The position numbers and the translations under genes are program-made. 64,000 nt of DNA, from assembly GCF_029223525.1 (NCBI RefSeq), contig NZ_JARHTQ010000004.1, positions 124,001-188,000 on the forward strand, in the 5' to 3' direction. Within the stretch, counting starts at the first letter, position 1. Each line of letters opens with the position of its first letter. The notes beneath the pieces are model-generated. The model had not been told where the DNA came from. It searched no databases and saw only the letters and a list, made by a program, of their open reading frames with translations. This DNA comes from Streptantibioticus ferralitis (GTDB taxonomy: Bacteria; Actinomycetota; Actinomycetes; Streptomycetales; Streptomycetaceae). This document shows, piece after piece, positions 43,605 to 52,844 of the stretch.

Positions 43605-44821
43605 CCCTGCCAGGTGACGGGGAGCCGGTGGACCCCGTAGATGAACATGTCGTCGCGCAACGGCACCTGGTCAGCGGGCACCGCCAGCCGGAGCGCGGGG
43701 AAGCGCCCGAACAGGGCCGGGTAGGCCGTGCGCATCTCCATCCGGGCCAGTTGCTGTCCCAGGCACTGGTGGACGCCATGGCCGAAGGCGATGTGGTGTG
43801 CGGCGCTCCGGGTGATGTCCAGTTCGTCGGGCTCGGGGAACTGCGCGGGATCCCGGTTCGCCGCGGCGATCGACGCGACGACGGTCTCGCCCGCCCGTAC
43901 CCGCACCCCGGCGACCTCGACGTCCTCCCTGGCGACCCGGACGATGCCGAACTGCACAATGGTCAGGTACCGCAGCAGTTCCTCCACCGCGTTGTCCACC
44001 AGATCAGGCCGCTCGCGCAGGATCCGCGACTGCTCGGGATGGCAGAGCAGGGCGAAGGTGCCCAGCGCCAGCATGTTGGCCGTCGTCTCGTGTCCGGCGA
44101 TCAGCAGCAGCTGACCGACGCCCGTCAGCTCCTGGTCGGTCAGGCCCGCTGACGGGTCCTCGCTGTGGATCAGCTGGGACAGCAGTGCCTCGTCCGGTTG
44201 CCGCCGTTTGGCGACCACCAGTTCCCGTACGTACTCCCACAGCGCGTCCCTGGCGGCGAACACCGACTCTTTCGGCTCGTCGAGGCGGAACAGGGCGGCG
44301 GTCCAGCGCTGGAAGTCGGTCCGGTCGCCGTACGGCACTCCGAGCAGCTCGCAGATCACCAGTGACGGGATCGGCCGGGCGAACTCCCCTACCAGGTCGA
44401 CCGGTGGGCCGGTGCGATCCATCGCGGCCAGGTGGTCAGCGACGATCCGGTCGATCCTGGGGGCCAGCTCGCGCATCCGGCGGACGGTGAACCACCGCGT
44501 CACAAGACGCCGGTAGCGGGTGTGCTCGGGGGGATCCATGCCGATGAGCGAGCCCGGCACCCGCGGGTCGCCGATCCGGATCGGGAACGCGCGCACCGGC
44601 GACGAAGCCCGGCGGCGGTCCGAACTGAACCGGACGTCCGCGAGCAGACCGCGGACGTCCTCGTACCGGGTGAACAGCCAGCCGGTCTTCCCGTCCGGGA
44701 AGGCGAGCCTGCTGATCGGCTGGCGCTGCCGCAGCACGCCGTACTCGTCGGGCGGGTCGAACGGGCAGCCGCGGCGGGTGGGCAGGGGGACGGCGGACGG
44801 CGTGGGCGAGGTGACAGACAC
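43601..44821 (-). CDS. Cytochrome P450
   Basis: 406 aa. I-helix AGHETT, K-helix ExxR (EELLR) and heme loop FGHGVHQCLG with thiolate Cys353. Overall it resembles bacterial class I P450s of the CYP105/CYP107 type. It is soluble and needs a ferredoxin and reductase; the ferredoxin is next to it, and a reductase lies at 31541-32935. The substrate is unknown. It starts at 44821 and has a short upstream region shared with a possible small gene. Confidence 0.92.
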   Translation of the reverse strand: MSVTSPTPSAVPLPTRRGCPFDPPDEYGVLRQRQPISRLAFPDGKTGWLFTRYEDVRGLLADVRFSSDRRRASSPVRAFPIRIGDPRVPGSLIGMDPPEHTRYRRLVTRWFTVRRMRELAPRIDRIVADHLAAMDRTGPPVDLVGEFARPIPSLVICELLGVPYGDRTDFQRWTAALFRLDEPKESVFAARDALWEYVRELVVAKRRQPDEALLSQLIHSEDPSAGLTDQELTGVGQLLLIAGHETTANMLALGTFALLCHPEQSRILRERPDLVDNAVEELLRYLTIVQFGIVRVAREDVEVAGVRVRAGETVVASIAAANRDPAQFPEPDELDITRSAAHHIAFGHGVHQCLGQQLARMEMRTAYPALFGRFPALRLAVPADQVPLRDDMFIYGVHRLPVTWQG

Positions 44822-44941
44822 GGGCAGCGCTCCTTTCCGCTGCGGGTCGGCTCACCGCCCCCGAGTCGCCGACCACGGGCAAGGCCTCCACCAGCGAGGG
44901 TAGTGCGTCGCGCGGCCCGACGAGTACGACGGGTAGGTCAT

Positions 44942-45220
44942 GTGTTCGATTTAAGGTGGTGGTCCCGGGTCCTGTGCGACCCTACGAAGATCGACCGCAC
45001 AGGAGCCTCGCGCCTACAACTGCTGGGCGTTGCCCAACTGGGCACCTGCGGAGGGCGGGCCCCGCAGGCCGGTCTGCTCCTGGTGCCGGTCGTCGACTGG
45101 CTGGTGGGCGCGGACTCCTCCGCGAGTCCACCGGAGGACAAGGCGGCCGCACTGCAGCGGGATCCCTACGACCGGTGGTGCCTGGCCCACACGGCTCCAC
45201 GGCCTCGCCGCGACGGCTGA
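44942..45220 (+). CDS. Uncertain small protein (92 aa)
   Basis: A GTG at 44942 opens a frame with high third-position GC over its later part (LLGVAQLGTCGG ... LLLVPVVDWLVG ... LQRDPYDRWCLAH). No domain or clear start signal. It could be a gene fragment. Confidence 0.3.
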   Translation: MFDLRWWSRVLCDPTKIDRTGASRLQLLGVAQLGTCGGRAPQAGLLLVPVVDWLVGADSSASPPEDKAAALQRDPYDRWCLAHTAPRPRRDG

Positions 45221-45280
45221 CTCCGCACCGCGCGGCGGCCGATCGGCCCGTCGGGTGCCCGAAGTTCAGTGACGGGGCGT

Positions 45281-46357
45281 TCAGTAAAGGAGCCGGTGGT
45301 CGTCCGGGTCCCAGCCGAGGACGGCGTAGATCTGGACCATCGCGGCCTGTTGGAGCGTTTCCGTCTGTCCACCCGTGTCGAAACGGAACAGTCCGGTGCC
45401 CGGGTCGCGGTAGCGCTCCCAGACGGTGTCGGCGTACTCGGCCATGGCCTCGCGGTAGGTGCGCCCGCCGGTCACCGCCTCAAGCAGCAGCAGGTTCTTG
45501 AAGTAGATCGAGTTGAAGTAGGGCGGTTGGCCGAGGAGCCTGCCACCGGTGACGAAGTGGGCATGGGCGGCCGCGGCGATCCGCCGGGCGCGGTCGAGGT
45601 ACTCCTGGTCGCCGGTGATCTCGTACAGCAGGACGTTGACGCCCACCGGAACGCCCTGGTTGTACGACCAGATCGTGGTCTCCACGGTGCCGGTGAGGTT
45701 GACGTGGTCCCAGTACAGGCCGTCGGGGCTCAGCAGATAGCGGTTGGTCCAGTCGTACATCCTGCGGGCCCACGTCAGATACGTCTGCTGACCGGTGATC
45801 TGGTGCAGACGCAGGCCCAGTTCGGCGCCGGGCATGTCGGAGACGGTGTTGCGGTCCTGGCTCCAGGTCGCCTGGGTCCAGAACACACCGCCCGGGTCGG
45901 CGTGCGAGGGGTCGGAATCCCAGCCGGAGACGACCAGTTGGAAGATCTGCTCGGCGCGGGCCAGCACCGCGCGATCGCCCCGCATCAGGTACTGCTGGAT
46001 GTCGAGCAGCCCGACCCATTCGTTGTCGTCGTAGAAGAAATCGCCGCCGGAGCCATAGGGCGGCTCCGGGTACGAGGCGTAGCCCGGTACGCCGGTGGTG
46101 CCGCCGGAGGCCTTCCAGTACCGCTCCTGGCCGACCGAACGCCGCGCCAGATCGGGCAGGTACGCGTCTCCCTGCTCGCCGGGGAGCCCGGTCAGGTCCA
46201 GTGTGGCGGCATGCGCCTGGGAGAACGGCCACTCGTACGAGTACGCGTTGTCACCGGCTACGACGGGGTATCGCTCATGGTAGAGACCGGAGCCGTCGTT
46301 GACGGCGAGATACTTCTGCAGTGCCTGGTAGGCGGCGATGGCACGGGCTGCGCTCAA
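45281..46357 (-). CDS. Glycoside hydrolase family 76 (alpha-1,6-mannanase-like), apparently cytosolic
   Basis: 358 aa, an (alpha/alpha)6 barrel. It has the GH76 double-Asp motif (FFYDDNEW) near residue 110 and family segments GGVFWTQATWSQDRNTVSD and IWSYNQGVPVG. The TTG at 46357 is chosen because a GGGAGGA site sits ~8 nt before it and the family domain starts right after. There is no signal peptide, unlike secreted family members. It may process mannose-containing oligosaccharides taken up by the cell, or act on cytosolic glycans. It is divergent from the flavin monooxygenase gene, 187 nt away. Confidence 0.82.
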   Translation of the reverse strand: MSAARAIAAYQALQKYLAVNDGSGLYHERYPVVAGDNAYSYEWPFSQAHAATLDLTGLPGEQGDAYLPDLARRSVGQERYWKASGGTTGVPGYASYPEPPYGSGGDFFYDDNEWVGLLDIQQYLMRGDRAVLARAEQIFQLVVSGWDSDPSHADPGGVFWTQATWSQDRNTVSDMPGAELGLRLHQITGQQTYLTWARRMYDWTNRYLLSPDGLYWDHVNLTGTVETTIWSYNQGVPVGVNVLLYEITGDQEYLDRARRIAAAAHAHFVTGGRLLGQPPYFNSIYFKNLLLLEAVTGGRTYREAMAEYADTVWERYRDPGTGLFRFDTGGQTETLQQAAMVQIYAVLGWDPDDHRLLY

Positions 46358-46544
46358 CGGAGCGTCCTCCCTCGGGGTGGTGCGGACGCCGGGGCGGCCG
46401 CACGCCTTCTCTGAGGCCGCGTCAAGGCTAGCGGAACGCGCCGAGCGGAGGGGCGGGCCCGCGGCCAGCGGGTGCGCGGCGCCCGGGCGCGTCGCAGGCT
46501 GGGAGGGGAAGGCGTCGGCACGACGTGGACGAGGAGCAGGGCTG

Positions 46545-47777
46545 ATGGAACGGACCGCGTGCTGCGTGGTGGGTGGCGGCCCCGCGGGCATGGTGCTCGG
46601 TCTGCTGCTGGCCCGGGCCGGGGTGGATGTCACCGTTCTGGAGAAGCACGGGGACTTCCTGCGCGACTTCCGCGGGGACACCGTGCACCCGTCCACGCTG
46701 TCGCTCCTTGACGACCTGGGCCTGGGCGACCGGTTCGCCGGTCTGCCGCAGCGGCGCCTGAACTCTGTGCAACTGCCGATCGGGCCGGGCGGCACGCTGT
46801 TCACCGTCGGAGACCTCAGCACGCTGCGGTCGAAGTACAACTACATCGCGATGGTGCCGCAATGGGACCTGCTGAACCTGCTGGCAGAAGAGGCCCGGCG
46901 GGAGCCGTCCTTCCGGTTGCGGATGGACACCGAGGCGACCGGGTTCCTGCACGAGCGGGGCCGGGTCGCCGGGGTGCGCTACCGCACCTCGGAAGGACCC
47001 GGCGGCGAGCTGCGGGCCGCTTTGACGGTGGCCTGCGACGGCCGCGGCTCGCTGGCCCGGACCTTGCCGGAGCTGCGGCTGCGGCGGTTCCGCTGCCCGA
47101 TGGACGCCTGGTGGTTCCGGTTGCCCCGGCGGGAGGGCGACCCGCACGGGTTGGTCGGCAACGCCGGCGACCGGTTCCTGACCGCCATGATCGACCGCGG
47201 AGAGTACTGGCAGTGCGCCGTGCTCATCCACAAGGGCACCGACGCCCAGCGACGGGCCGCCGGACTGGACCTGTTCGCGGCCCAGTTCGCGGCCGCCGCA
47301 CCCTGGCTGGCGGACCGGCTGCCGACACTGCGGTCCTGGGACCAGGTGAAGCTGCTGGACGTGCGGCTCGACCGGCTCCGGCGCTGGCACCGGCCCGGGC
47401 TGCTGTGCATCGGCGACGCGGCGCACGCGATGTCGCCCGTGTTCGGGATCGGCATCAACCTCGCCGTCGAGGACGCCGTCGCCGCCGCACGCTACCTGGC
47501 CGGGCCGCTGTGCGAGGGCACCGTCGCGGGGCGCGACCTACGACGTGTCCAGCGCCGCCGGTGGCCGACCGCGGCGGCCACCCAGACGCTGCAGCGGATC
47601 GCCCACGCACGGGTCATCGAACCGCTGCTCGCGGGGCGCCTCCCGCGCACCGACCGGACACGGTCACCACGACTGGTCCAAGTCCTCACTGCCGCACCGT
47701 GGTTGAAGCGGGCGCCCGCGTACTTCTTCGCCTACGGCGCGTTGCGCGAGCGGCCGCCGACCGCGTCGTTGCGGTAG
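46545..47777 (+). CDS. FAD-dependent aromatic hydroxylase-type monooxygenase
   Basis: 410 aa. FAD motif CVVGGGPAGMVLGLLLARAG, the DG-like motif region and GDAAHAMSPVFGIGINLAVEDA place it in the FAD_binding_3 class of hydroxylases. ATG 46545 follows GAGGAG. The substrate is unknown; these enzymes hydroxylate aromatic or polyketide-like molecules. Single-gene unit, convergent with ychJ-like downstream. Confidence 0.88.
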   Translation: MERTACCVVGGGPAGMVLGLLLARAGVDVTVLEKHGDFLRDFRGDTVHPSTLSLLDDLGLGDRFAGLPQRRLNSVQLPIGPGGTLFTVGDLSTLRSKYNYIAMVPQWDLLNLLAEEARREPSFRLRMDTEATGFLHERGRVAGVRYRTSEGPGGELRAALTVACDGRGSLARTLPELRLRRFRCPMDAWWFRLPRREGDPHGLVGNAGDRFLTAMIDRGEYWQCAVLIHKGTDAQRRAAGLDLFAAQFAAAAPWLADRLPTLRSWDQVKLLDVRLDRLRRWHRPGLLCIGDAAHAMSPVFGIGINLAVEDAVAAARYLAGPLCEGTVAGRDLRRVQRRRWPTAAATQTLQRIAHARVIEPLLAGRLPRTDRTRSPRLVQVLTAAPWLKRAPAYFFAYGALRERPPTASLR

Positions 47778-47814
47778 CGCACCGACCGGAGGCCCCGCGG
47801 CGCGGAACCGCCGA

Positions 47815-48234
47815 TCAGCCGCTGACGACGCCGTCCAGATAGACCCAGTCACCGTCGTGGCGCACGAAGCGGCTGTTCTCATGGAGCTGGCCCGCTTGGC
47901 CGCGCTCGGTGTAGTGGGCGCGGAACTCGACGGTGGCCTCGCTGTGGAACGGGCTGCCACCGGTGCTGCCGAGGAGCTCCAGGCGCAGCCAGCGCACCGC
48001 GGGATCGAGGTCCACACCGGGCGGCCTGGTGCTGGGGTGCCAGCTGTGCAGCAGGTACGCCTCGTCGTGGACGGCGAAGGCGCTGAAGCGGGAACGCATC
48101 AGCTGCTCCGCGGTCGCCGCCCGGGCCGCTCCGCGGTGCAGTCGGCCGCAGCAGTCGTCGTAGGCCGAGGGAAGCCCGCAGGGGCAGGTCGTCCCGGCGG
48201 GGCGGCCGGCCGGGGGTGTGGTACGTCGGGACAT
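47815..48234 (-). CDS. YchJ-family protein with SEC-C-like zinc motif
   Basis: 139 aa. N-terminal zinc motif CPCGLPSAYDDCCGRLH and the helix MRSRFSAFAVHDEAYLLHSWH are diagnostic of the YchJ/UPF0225 family. No catalytic role is known. Single gene, convergent with the monooxygenase. Confidence 0.9.
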   Translation of the reverse strand: MSRRTTPPAGRPAGTTCPCGLPSAYDDCCGRLHRGAARAATAEQLMRSRFSAFAVHDEAYLLHSWHPSTRPPGVDLDPAVRWLRLELLGSTGGSPFHSEATVEFRAHYTERGQAGQLHENSRFVRHDGDWVYLDGVVSG

Positions 48235-48312
48235 GGCTCCAAGGTGACTGTGCGTGCCGGAAACCTGATGCGTGCCACAGCGTAGGGCACCCGGCGCGGG
48301 CGGGCCGCCAGG

Positions 48313-48933
48313 TCAGCCGCTGGCCACCGCCCGCAGGGCCCGCGCGGCGGCCCGCGCCGCCGCCCGCTCGCGGCGGCGCTGGAGGTAGCGCCGGATGCGC
48401 GACACCGCCAGCACCACCAGGACCACTCCGGCCACCAGCAGGACCGCAGCGACCGAGGCCGCCGCCCACGGGTGGAAGATCGCCAGGGTGACCACGGCGG
48501 CGACCGCCAGATCTTCCAGCAGACTGACCGTGATGTTGCTGGCCGGTTCGGGCGAGGTGTTGACCGCCATCCGCAGCGACGCCTTGACGGCATGGCTGAC
48601 CAGCGCGGTCGCACCGCCCATCGCACCGGCCGCCACCTCACCGAGTGACCCCGGGTGGTGGCTGGCGAGCAGCGCGGCGACCGTGGCGCCGGCGATCGGC
48701 CGGATGATCGTGTGGATCCCGTCCCAGAAGGTGTCCAGGTACGGGATCTTGTCAGCCACCGCTTCGCACACGAACAGCGCGGTCGCCGCGATCAGCACAT
48801 CGGTGCGTTCCAGCACCGGCGGCACCGCGGCCGCGCCGCCGTACCGTCCGAACAGTCCGAGCAGCATCACCACGCCGTAGGCATTGATCCCACTGGCCCA
48901 GCCGCTGGTGAAGACCAACGGGACAATCGTCAA
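48313..48933 (-). CDS. DUF4126 integral membrane protein
   Basis: 206 aa with about six membrane helices. Motifs VFTSGWASGINAYGVVMLLGL and PYLDTFWDGIHTIIRPIAGA fit DUF4126. The C-terminus is Arg/Ala-rich and cytosolic. TTG 48933 is used, with AGGAAAGG upstream, because no ATG or GTG lies in frame near the first helix. Function unknown. Confidence 0.8.
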   Translation of the reverse strand: MTIVPLVFTSGWASGINAYGVVMLLGLFGRYGGAAAVPPVLERTDVLIAATALFVCEAVADKIPYLDTFWDGIHTIIRPIAGATVAALLASHHPGSLGEVAAGAMGGATALVSHAVKASLRMAVNTSPEPASNITVSLLEDLAVAAVVTLAIFHPWAAASVAAVLLVAGVVLVVLAVSRIRRYLQRRRERAAARAAARALRAVASG

Positions 48934-49051
48934 CTCACTCGCCTTTCCTGTCCGCTTCGCGGGCCGCGGCCGATCGGTACGCACCGCCGCCCGCGCCCAG
49001 CATGTCAGGACCGGAGACGGGGACGACCGGTTCCCCCCACCCAGAAGCCGC

Positions 49052-49684
49052 TCACTGCGAGGCGGAGCACCCCTGGGCCGCGTACCCCGGGGCCGTGTAC
49101 TCAGAGGATGCGTCGAGCAGCCACTGCGCCAGATACCCGGCGAACGACGAACGCACCAACACCCAGAACCCCGGCCCTCGTTCATCACGGGCGGTCAGGA
49201 TCACCTGTGCACGGGCGAGCATGGTCTGCGCACACCGGCCCGCGCCGAAGGACCGCGGATGCAGATCGAGCGCGATGCCGTGCGACAGCAGGTCGCGGGA
49301 GCGCGGACCGCTGACGAGCAGCGTGCTGCGCTGCGCCGACACATCGGTGACGGCCGCGTGATAGGCGCCGACCGCACCGCGCAGCCGCGATTCCAGATCG
49401 CCCGCCGTCCCGGCCGGGCCCACCACCAGCCATTCGTCGGGCCCCAGCCACAGCGCGGCCAGGCCGCCGCCGCGCACCGCGGTGTTGGGCTCCACCGGCA
49501 GCGCGATCCCCAGTGCCAGCCGGACGGCGTCCGCCGCCGGGCCCTTGGGGTCGAGCCGTACGTTGATCTGGGCCGGATACGGCAGTTCGGCCAGGCGCAC
49601 CGCCCCGCCCGAGCCTCGGGTGGCGGCCGCGAAGCGGGCGGCGAAGCCGCCCAACGGGCTGTGGCGGGCGATGTGTTCAGCCAT
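49052..49684 (-). CDS. soxG: Sarcosine oxidase gamma subunit
   Basis: About 210 aa. GcvT/SoxG-like fold (ALWLGPDEWLVVGP, YHAAVTDVSAQRSTLLVSGPRSRDLL). It is the structural subunit of the heterotetrameric sarcosine oxidase. ATG 49684 lies inside the end of soxA, a 4-codon-scale overlap typical of coupled sox genes; GTG 49687 is equivalent. Last gene of the dimethylglycine-glyA-sox operon. Confidence 0.9.
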   Translation of the reverse strand: MAEHIARHSPLGGFAARFAAATRGSGGAVRLAELPYPAQINVRLDPKGPAADAVRLALGIALPVEPNTAVRGGGLAALWLGPDEWLVVGPAGTAGDLESRLRGAVGAYHAAVTDVSAQRSTLLVSGPRSRDLLSHGIALDLHPRSFGAGRCAQTMLARAQVILTARDERGPGFWVLVRSSFAGYLAQWLLDASSEYTAPGYAAQGCSASQ

Positions 49685-52517
49685 CACGGCGGGCCCCCTC
49701 GGGGTCGTAGAGAACCGGGCCGGTGACCGTCACCGGGATCAACTCCTCGCCGACCGGTACGTACAGGCGCTCGCCGACCCGCTCGCGGCCGGAGCGGACC
49801 AGGGCCAGCGCGAAGGTCCGGCCGAGGGCGACGCTGCGGTAACTGGAGGTGATGTGGCCCAGCATGGGCACCGGGGGATCGGCCAGCCGGTCGCCGGCGA
49901 CGAGTTGGGCGCCTTCGGGGAGCAGTACGTCGTCCTGCGGCAGCAGGGCGACCAGCTGCTTGCGGTCGGCCCTGCCAGTGTCCGCGCGCAGGTGCGAGCG
50001 CTTGCCGATGAAGTCCCGCTTCTTCTTCGACACCACCCACCCCATGCCCAGGTCCTGCGGCGTCACCGTGCCGTCGGTGTCCTGACCGACGATCGGGTAC
50101 CCCTTCTCGGCCCGCAGTACATGCATGGTCTCGGTGCCGTACGGGGTGATGCCGAGCGGACGCCCCGCCTCGTACAGCGCCTCCCACAACGCGGTCGCGT
50201 ACCAGGGCAGGACGTTGATCTCGTAGGCCAGCTCGCCGGAGAAGCTGATCCGGCAGACCCTGGCCGGGATCCCGGCGACGGCCGTCTCCCGCCAGGCCAT
50301 GAACGGGAAGCTGCAGGCGTCGACGGCGAGCTGCGGCGCCAGCCCGGCCAGTACCTCGCGTGACCGCGGGCCGACGAGCGCGACGGTGGCCCACTGCTCG
50401 GTGACCGAGGTGCAGTGCGCCCGCAGGTCGGGCCACTCCGTCTGCAGCCACTCCTCCATCCAGTCCAGTACGGCGGCCGCGTTGCCGGTCGTGGTGGTGA
50501 GCAGGAAGCGGTCCTCGGCGAGCCGGATGACGGTGCCGTCGTCGAAGACCATGCCGTCGGCCCGGCACATCACGCCGTACCGGATCATGCCGACCCGCAA
50601 CGTGCTGATCATGTTGGTGTAGAGGCGGTCGAGGAAGTCGCCCGCGTCCGGGCCCTGGACGTCGATCTTGCCGAGCGTGCTGGCGTCCATGAACGCGACG
50701 CCCTCGCGGGCGGCCCGGCATTCGCGGGCCACCGCCGCCGCCATGTCCTCGCCGTCCCGCGGGTAGTACCAAGGGCGGTGCCACTGGCCGACGTTCTCGA
50801 AGCGCGCGCCGTGCGCGAGGTGCCAGTCGTGCAGTGCGGTCACCCGTACCGGATCGTGCAGTACCCCCCGGTTCCGGCCGGCCAGCGCGGCGAAGCTCAC
50901 CGGTGTGTACGGCGGGCGGAACGTCGTCGTGCCCAGCTCGGCCACCTCGACGCCGAGGAGTTGGGCGATCACGCCGCTGGTCAGCACGCCCGATGTCTTG
51001 CCCTGGTCGTGCGCTGTGCCCGCGGTGGTGTAGCGCTTGAGGTGCTCCACCGATCGCAGGCCCGCGCCGGTGGCCCGGGCCAGATCGGCGACGGTGACAT
51101 CGCGCTGGAGGTCCACGAAGTGCGTTCCGAAGCCGTCCGGACCCGGCACGACCCACAGGTGCGCGGACGGCGCGCTCCGCTCGGCGGACCCGGCCGCGGA
51201 CGTCGGCGGCAGCGGCCGGGCGGCCGTGAACCCCGCGTCCTCGGCCGCCCGGCGTCCCGCTTCGGCGCCATCGGCCAGACACCCCGGCAGGTCGAACACG
51301 CCCCGGGCGGCACCCGCCACCCGCACCGCCTGGCGACACCCGTCGGGGACGAACGCGCCGAGCCCCGCGTCGTACCGCAACTGCCCGCCCGCCTGGCTGA
51401 ACAGGTGCGCCACGGGGTTCCACCCGCCCGACACCAGCAGCAGATCGGCCGCGAACTCCCGGGCGGGACCGGTCAACTCCGCTGCGCACAACGCCCGTAC
51501 GGCCACCGAGGCGACCCGCGGCTCGCCCGACGTGCCGGTGACCGCGTGCCCGGCGAGCACCTCGATCCCGGCCCGTGCGGCCCGCTCGGCCGCGCCCCCC
51601 GGCTCCGGGCGGGCGTCCACCACCGCGGCGACGTCCACCCCCGCCGCCGCCAGATCGAGCGCCGCGCAGTACGCGCTGTCACCGGTGGTGAACACCACCG
51701 CCCGGCGGCCCGGGGCGACCGCGTAGCGGTTGACGTACGTCCGTGCCGCGGCGGCGAGCATGACGCCGGGTCGGTCATTGCCCGCGAAGGCGACCGAGCG
51801 CTCGTGCGCCCCGGTCGCCAACACCACCTGCCGGGCGCGGATGTGCCAGATTCGTTCACGCGAGAGGCGCGAAGGCGCCTGTGAGCCGAGGTGGTTGGTG
51901 CGGCGTTCGGCCGCCAGCAGGTAGTTGTCGTCGTAGTAGCCGAAGACCATGGTGCGGCGCAGCACCCGCGCCTCGGACGCAGCGTCGAGTTCGGAGCCGG
52001 TCTCGGCGGCCCAGTCCGGTATCTCGGCGGTGCCCAGCAGGCTTCCGCCGGGCTCGGGTTGGTCGTCGGCGAGGATCACCCGGGCTCCGGTGCGGGCGGC
52101 GGCCGCCGCAGCCGCGAGGCCCGCTGGTCCCGCGCCGACGACCAGCACATCGCAGTGCGCGTATCGGGCGTCGTAGCGTGCCGGATCGGGTTCCGTGGCA
52201 AGCCGTCCCTGACCGGGCAGACCGCCGGCCACCAGACCGTCGTACAGTTCGACGGTGGTCGCCGGCAGCATCGGCTCGGGGAACGGGGCCTCGATCTGGA
52301 CGATGGCGTTGGGCTCCTCGACGCCCGCGGTGAAGATGCCGCGCGGGCGGCCTAGTCTGACGCTGGTCGAGGTCTGGTGGACACCGGCCGCGAGCAGTGC
52401 GGAGGCCAGGGTGTCACCGCGGTAGCCCTGGTACGCCACGCCGTCGAAGCGGAAGGCCAGCGGCGCACCGCGGGAGATCCGGCCGCCGTCGGGCAGCCGG
52501 AACGGCTGGGGGGTCAT
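49677..52517 (-). CDS. soxA: Sarcosine oxidase alpha subunit
   Basis: 946 aa. The N-terminal ferredoxin-like domain lacks the cluster cysteines, as in other SoxA. An NAD-binding FAD/NAD domain (DVLVVGAGPAGLAAAAAAAR) follows, then a GcvT-like C-terminal half that transfers the oxidised methyl group to tetrahydrofolate. ATG 52517 overlaps the soxD stop as ATGA. With SoxB, D and G it converts sarcosine to glycine, H2O2 and methylene-THF. Confidence 0.95.
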   Translation of the reverse strand: MTPQPFRLPDGGRISRGAPLAFRFDGVAYQGYRGDTLASALLAAGVHQTSTSVRLGRPRGIFTAGVEEPNAIVQIEAPFPEPMLPATTVELYDGLVAGGLPGQGRLATEPDPARYDARYAHCDVLVVGAGPAGLAAAAAAARTGARVILADDQPEPGGSLLGTAEIPDWAAETGSELDAASEARVLRRTMVFGYYDDNYLLAAERRTNHLGSQAPSRLSRERIWHIRARQVVLATGAHERSVAFAGNDRPGVMLAAAARTYVNRYAVAPGRRAVVFTTGDSAYCAALDLAAAGVDVAAVVDARPEPGGAAERAARAGIEVLAGHAVTGTSGEPRVASVAVRALCAAELTGPAREFAADLLLVSGGWNPVAHLFSQAGGQLRYDAGLGAFVPDGCRQAVRVAGAARGVFDLPGCLADGAEAGRRAAEDAGFTAARPLPPTSAAGSAERSAPSAHLWVVPGPDGFGTHFVDLQRDVTVADLARATGAGLRSVEHLKRYTTAGTAHDQGKTSGVLTSGVIAQLLGVEVAELGTTTFRPPYTPVSFAALAGRNRGVLHDPVRVTALHDWHLAHGARFENVGQWHRPWYYPRDGEDMAAAVARECRAAREGVAFMDASTLGKIDVQGPDAGDFLDRLYTNMISTLRVGMIRYGVMCRADGMVFDDGTVIRLAEDRFLLTTTTGNAAAVLDWMEEWLQTEWPDLRAHCTSVTEQWATVALVGPRSREVLAGLAPQLAVDACSFPFMAWRETAVAGIPARVCRISFSGELAYEINVLPWYATALWEALYEAGRPLGITPYGTETMHVLRAEKGYPIVGQDTDGTVTPQDLGMGWVVSKKKRDFIGKRSHLRADTGRADRKQLVALLPQDDVLLPEGAQLVAGDRLADPPVPMLGHITSSYRSVALGRTFALALVRSGRERVGERLYVPVGEELIPVTVTGPVLYDPEGARRDG

Positions 52518-52792
52518 ACGATCACCGGCCTCGGCTCGCCGACCCGGTAGACGGCGAGGATCTCGTTGGTCGCCGTGTTCCGTACGGCGTTGAACCACCG
52601 GCGGCAACCGGCCGCATGGCACCACCGCTCGGGATGCGGCCCCTTGGGGTTGTTCCGGAAGAAGAGATAGCGTGCCCACTCCTCGTCGGTGAGGGCCGTC
52701 GGGTCCTCGGGGTACGGCACGTGTGCCTGGCCGCCGTAGCCGAACTCGGCCTCGTCACGCGGGCCGCACCAGGGGCAGGGGATGAGCAGCAT
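52514..52792 (-). CDS. soxD: Sarcosine oxidase delta subunit (zinc protein)
   Basis: 92 aa. CPWCG near the N-terminus and WCHAAGC further on supply the zinc ligands typical of SoxD, and the length is standard. It overlaps soxA (ATGA) and lies 52 nt after soxB. It is required for the stable SoxBDAG tetramer. Confidence 0.93.
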   Translation of the reverse strand: MLLIPCPWCGPRDEAEFGYGGQAHVPYPEDPTALTDEEWARYLFFRNNPKGPHPERWCHAAGCRRWFNAVRNTATNEILAVYRVGEPRPVIV

Positions 52793-52844
52793 CGTCGGGC
52801 TCCTCAGCGTCGTTCTTCGCTCGCCGTCGGGCGGTTGGGCCCGC

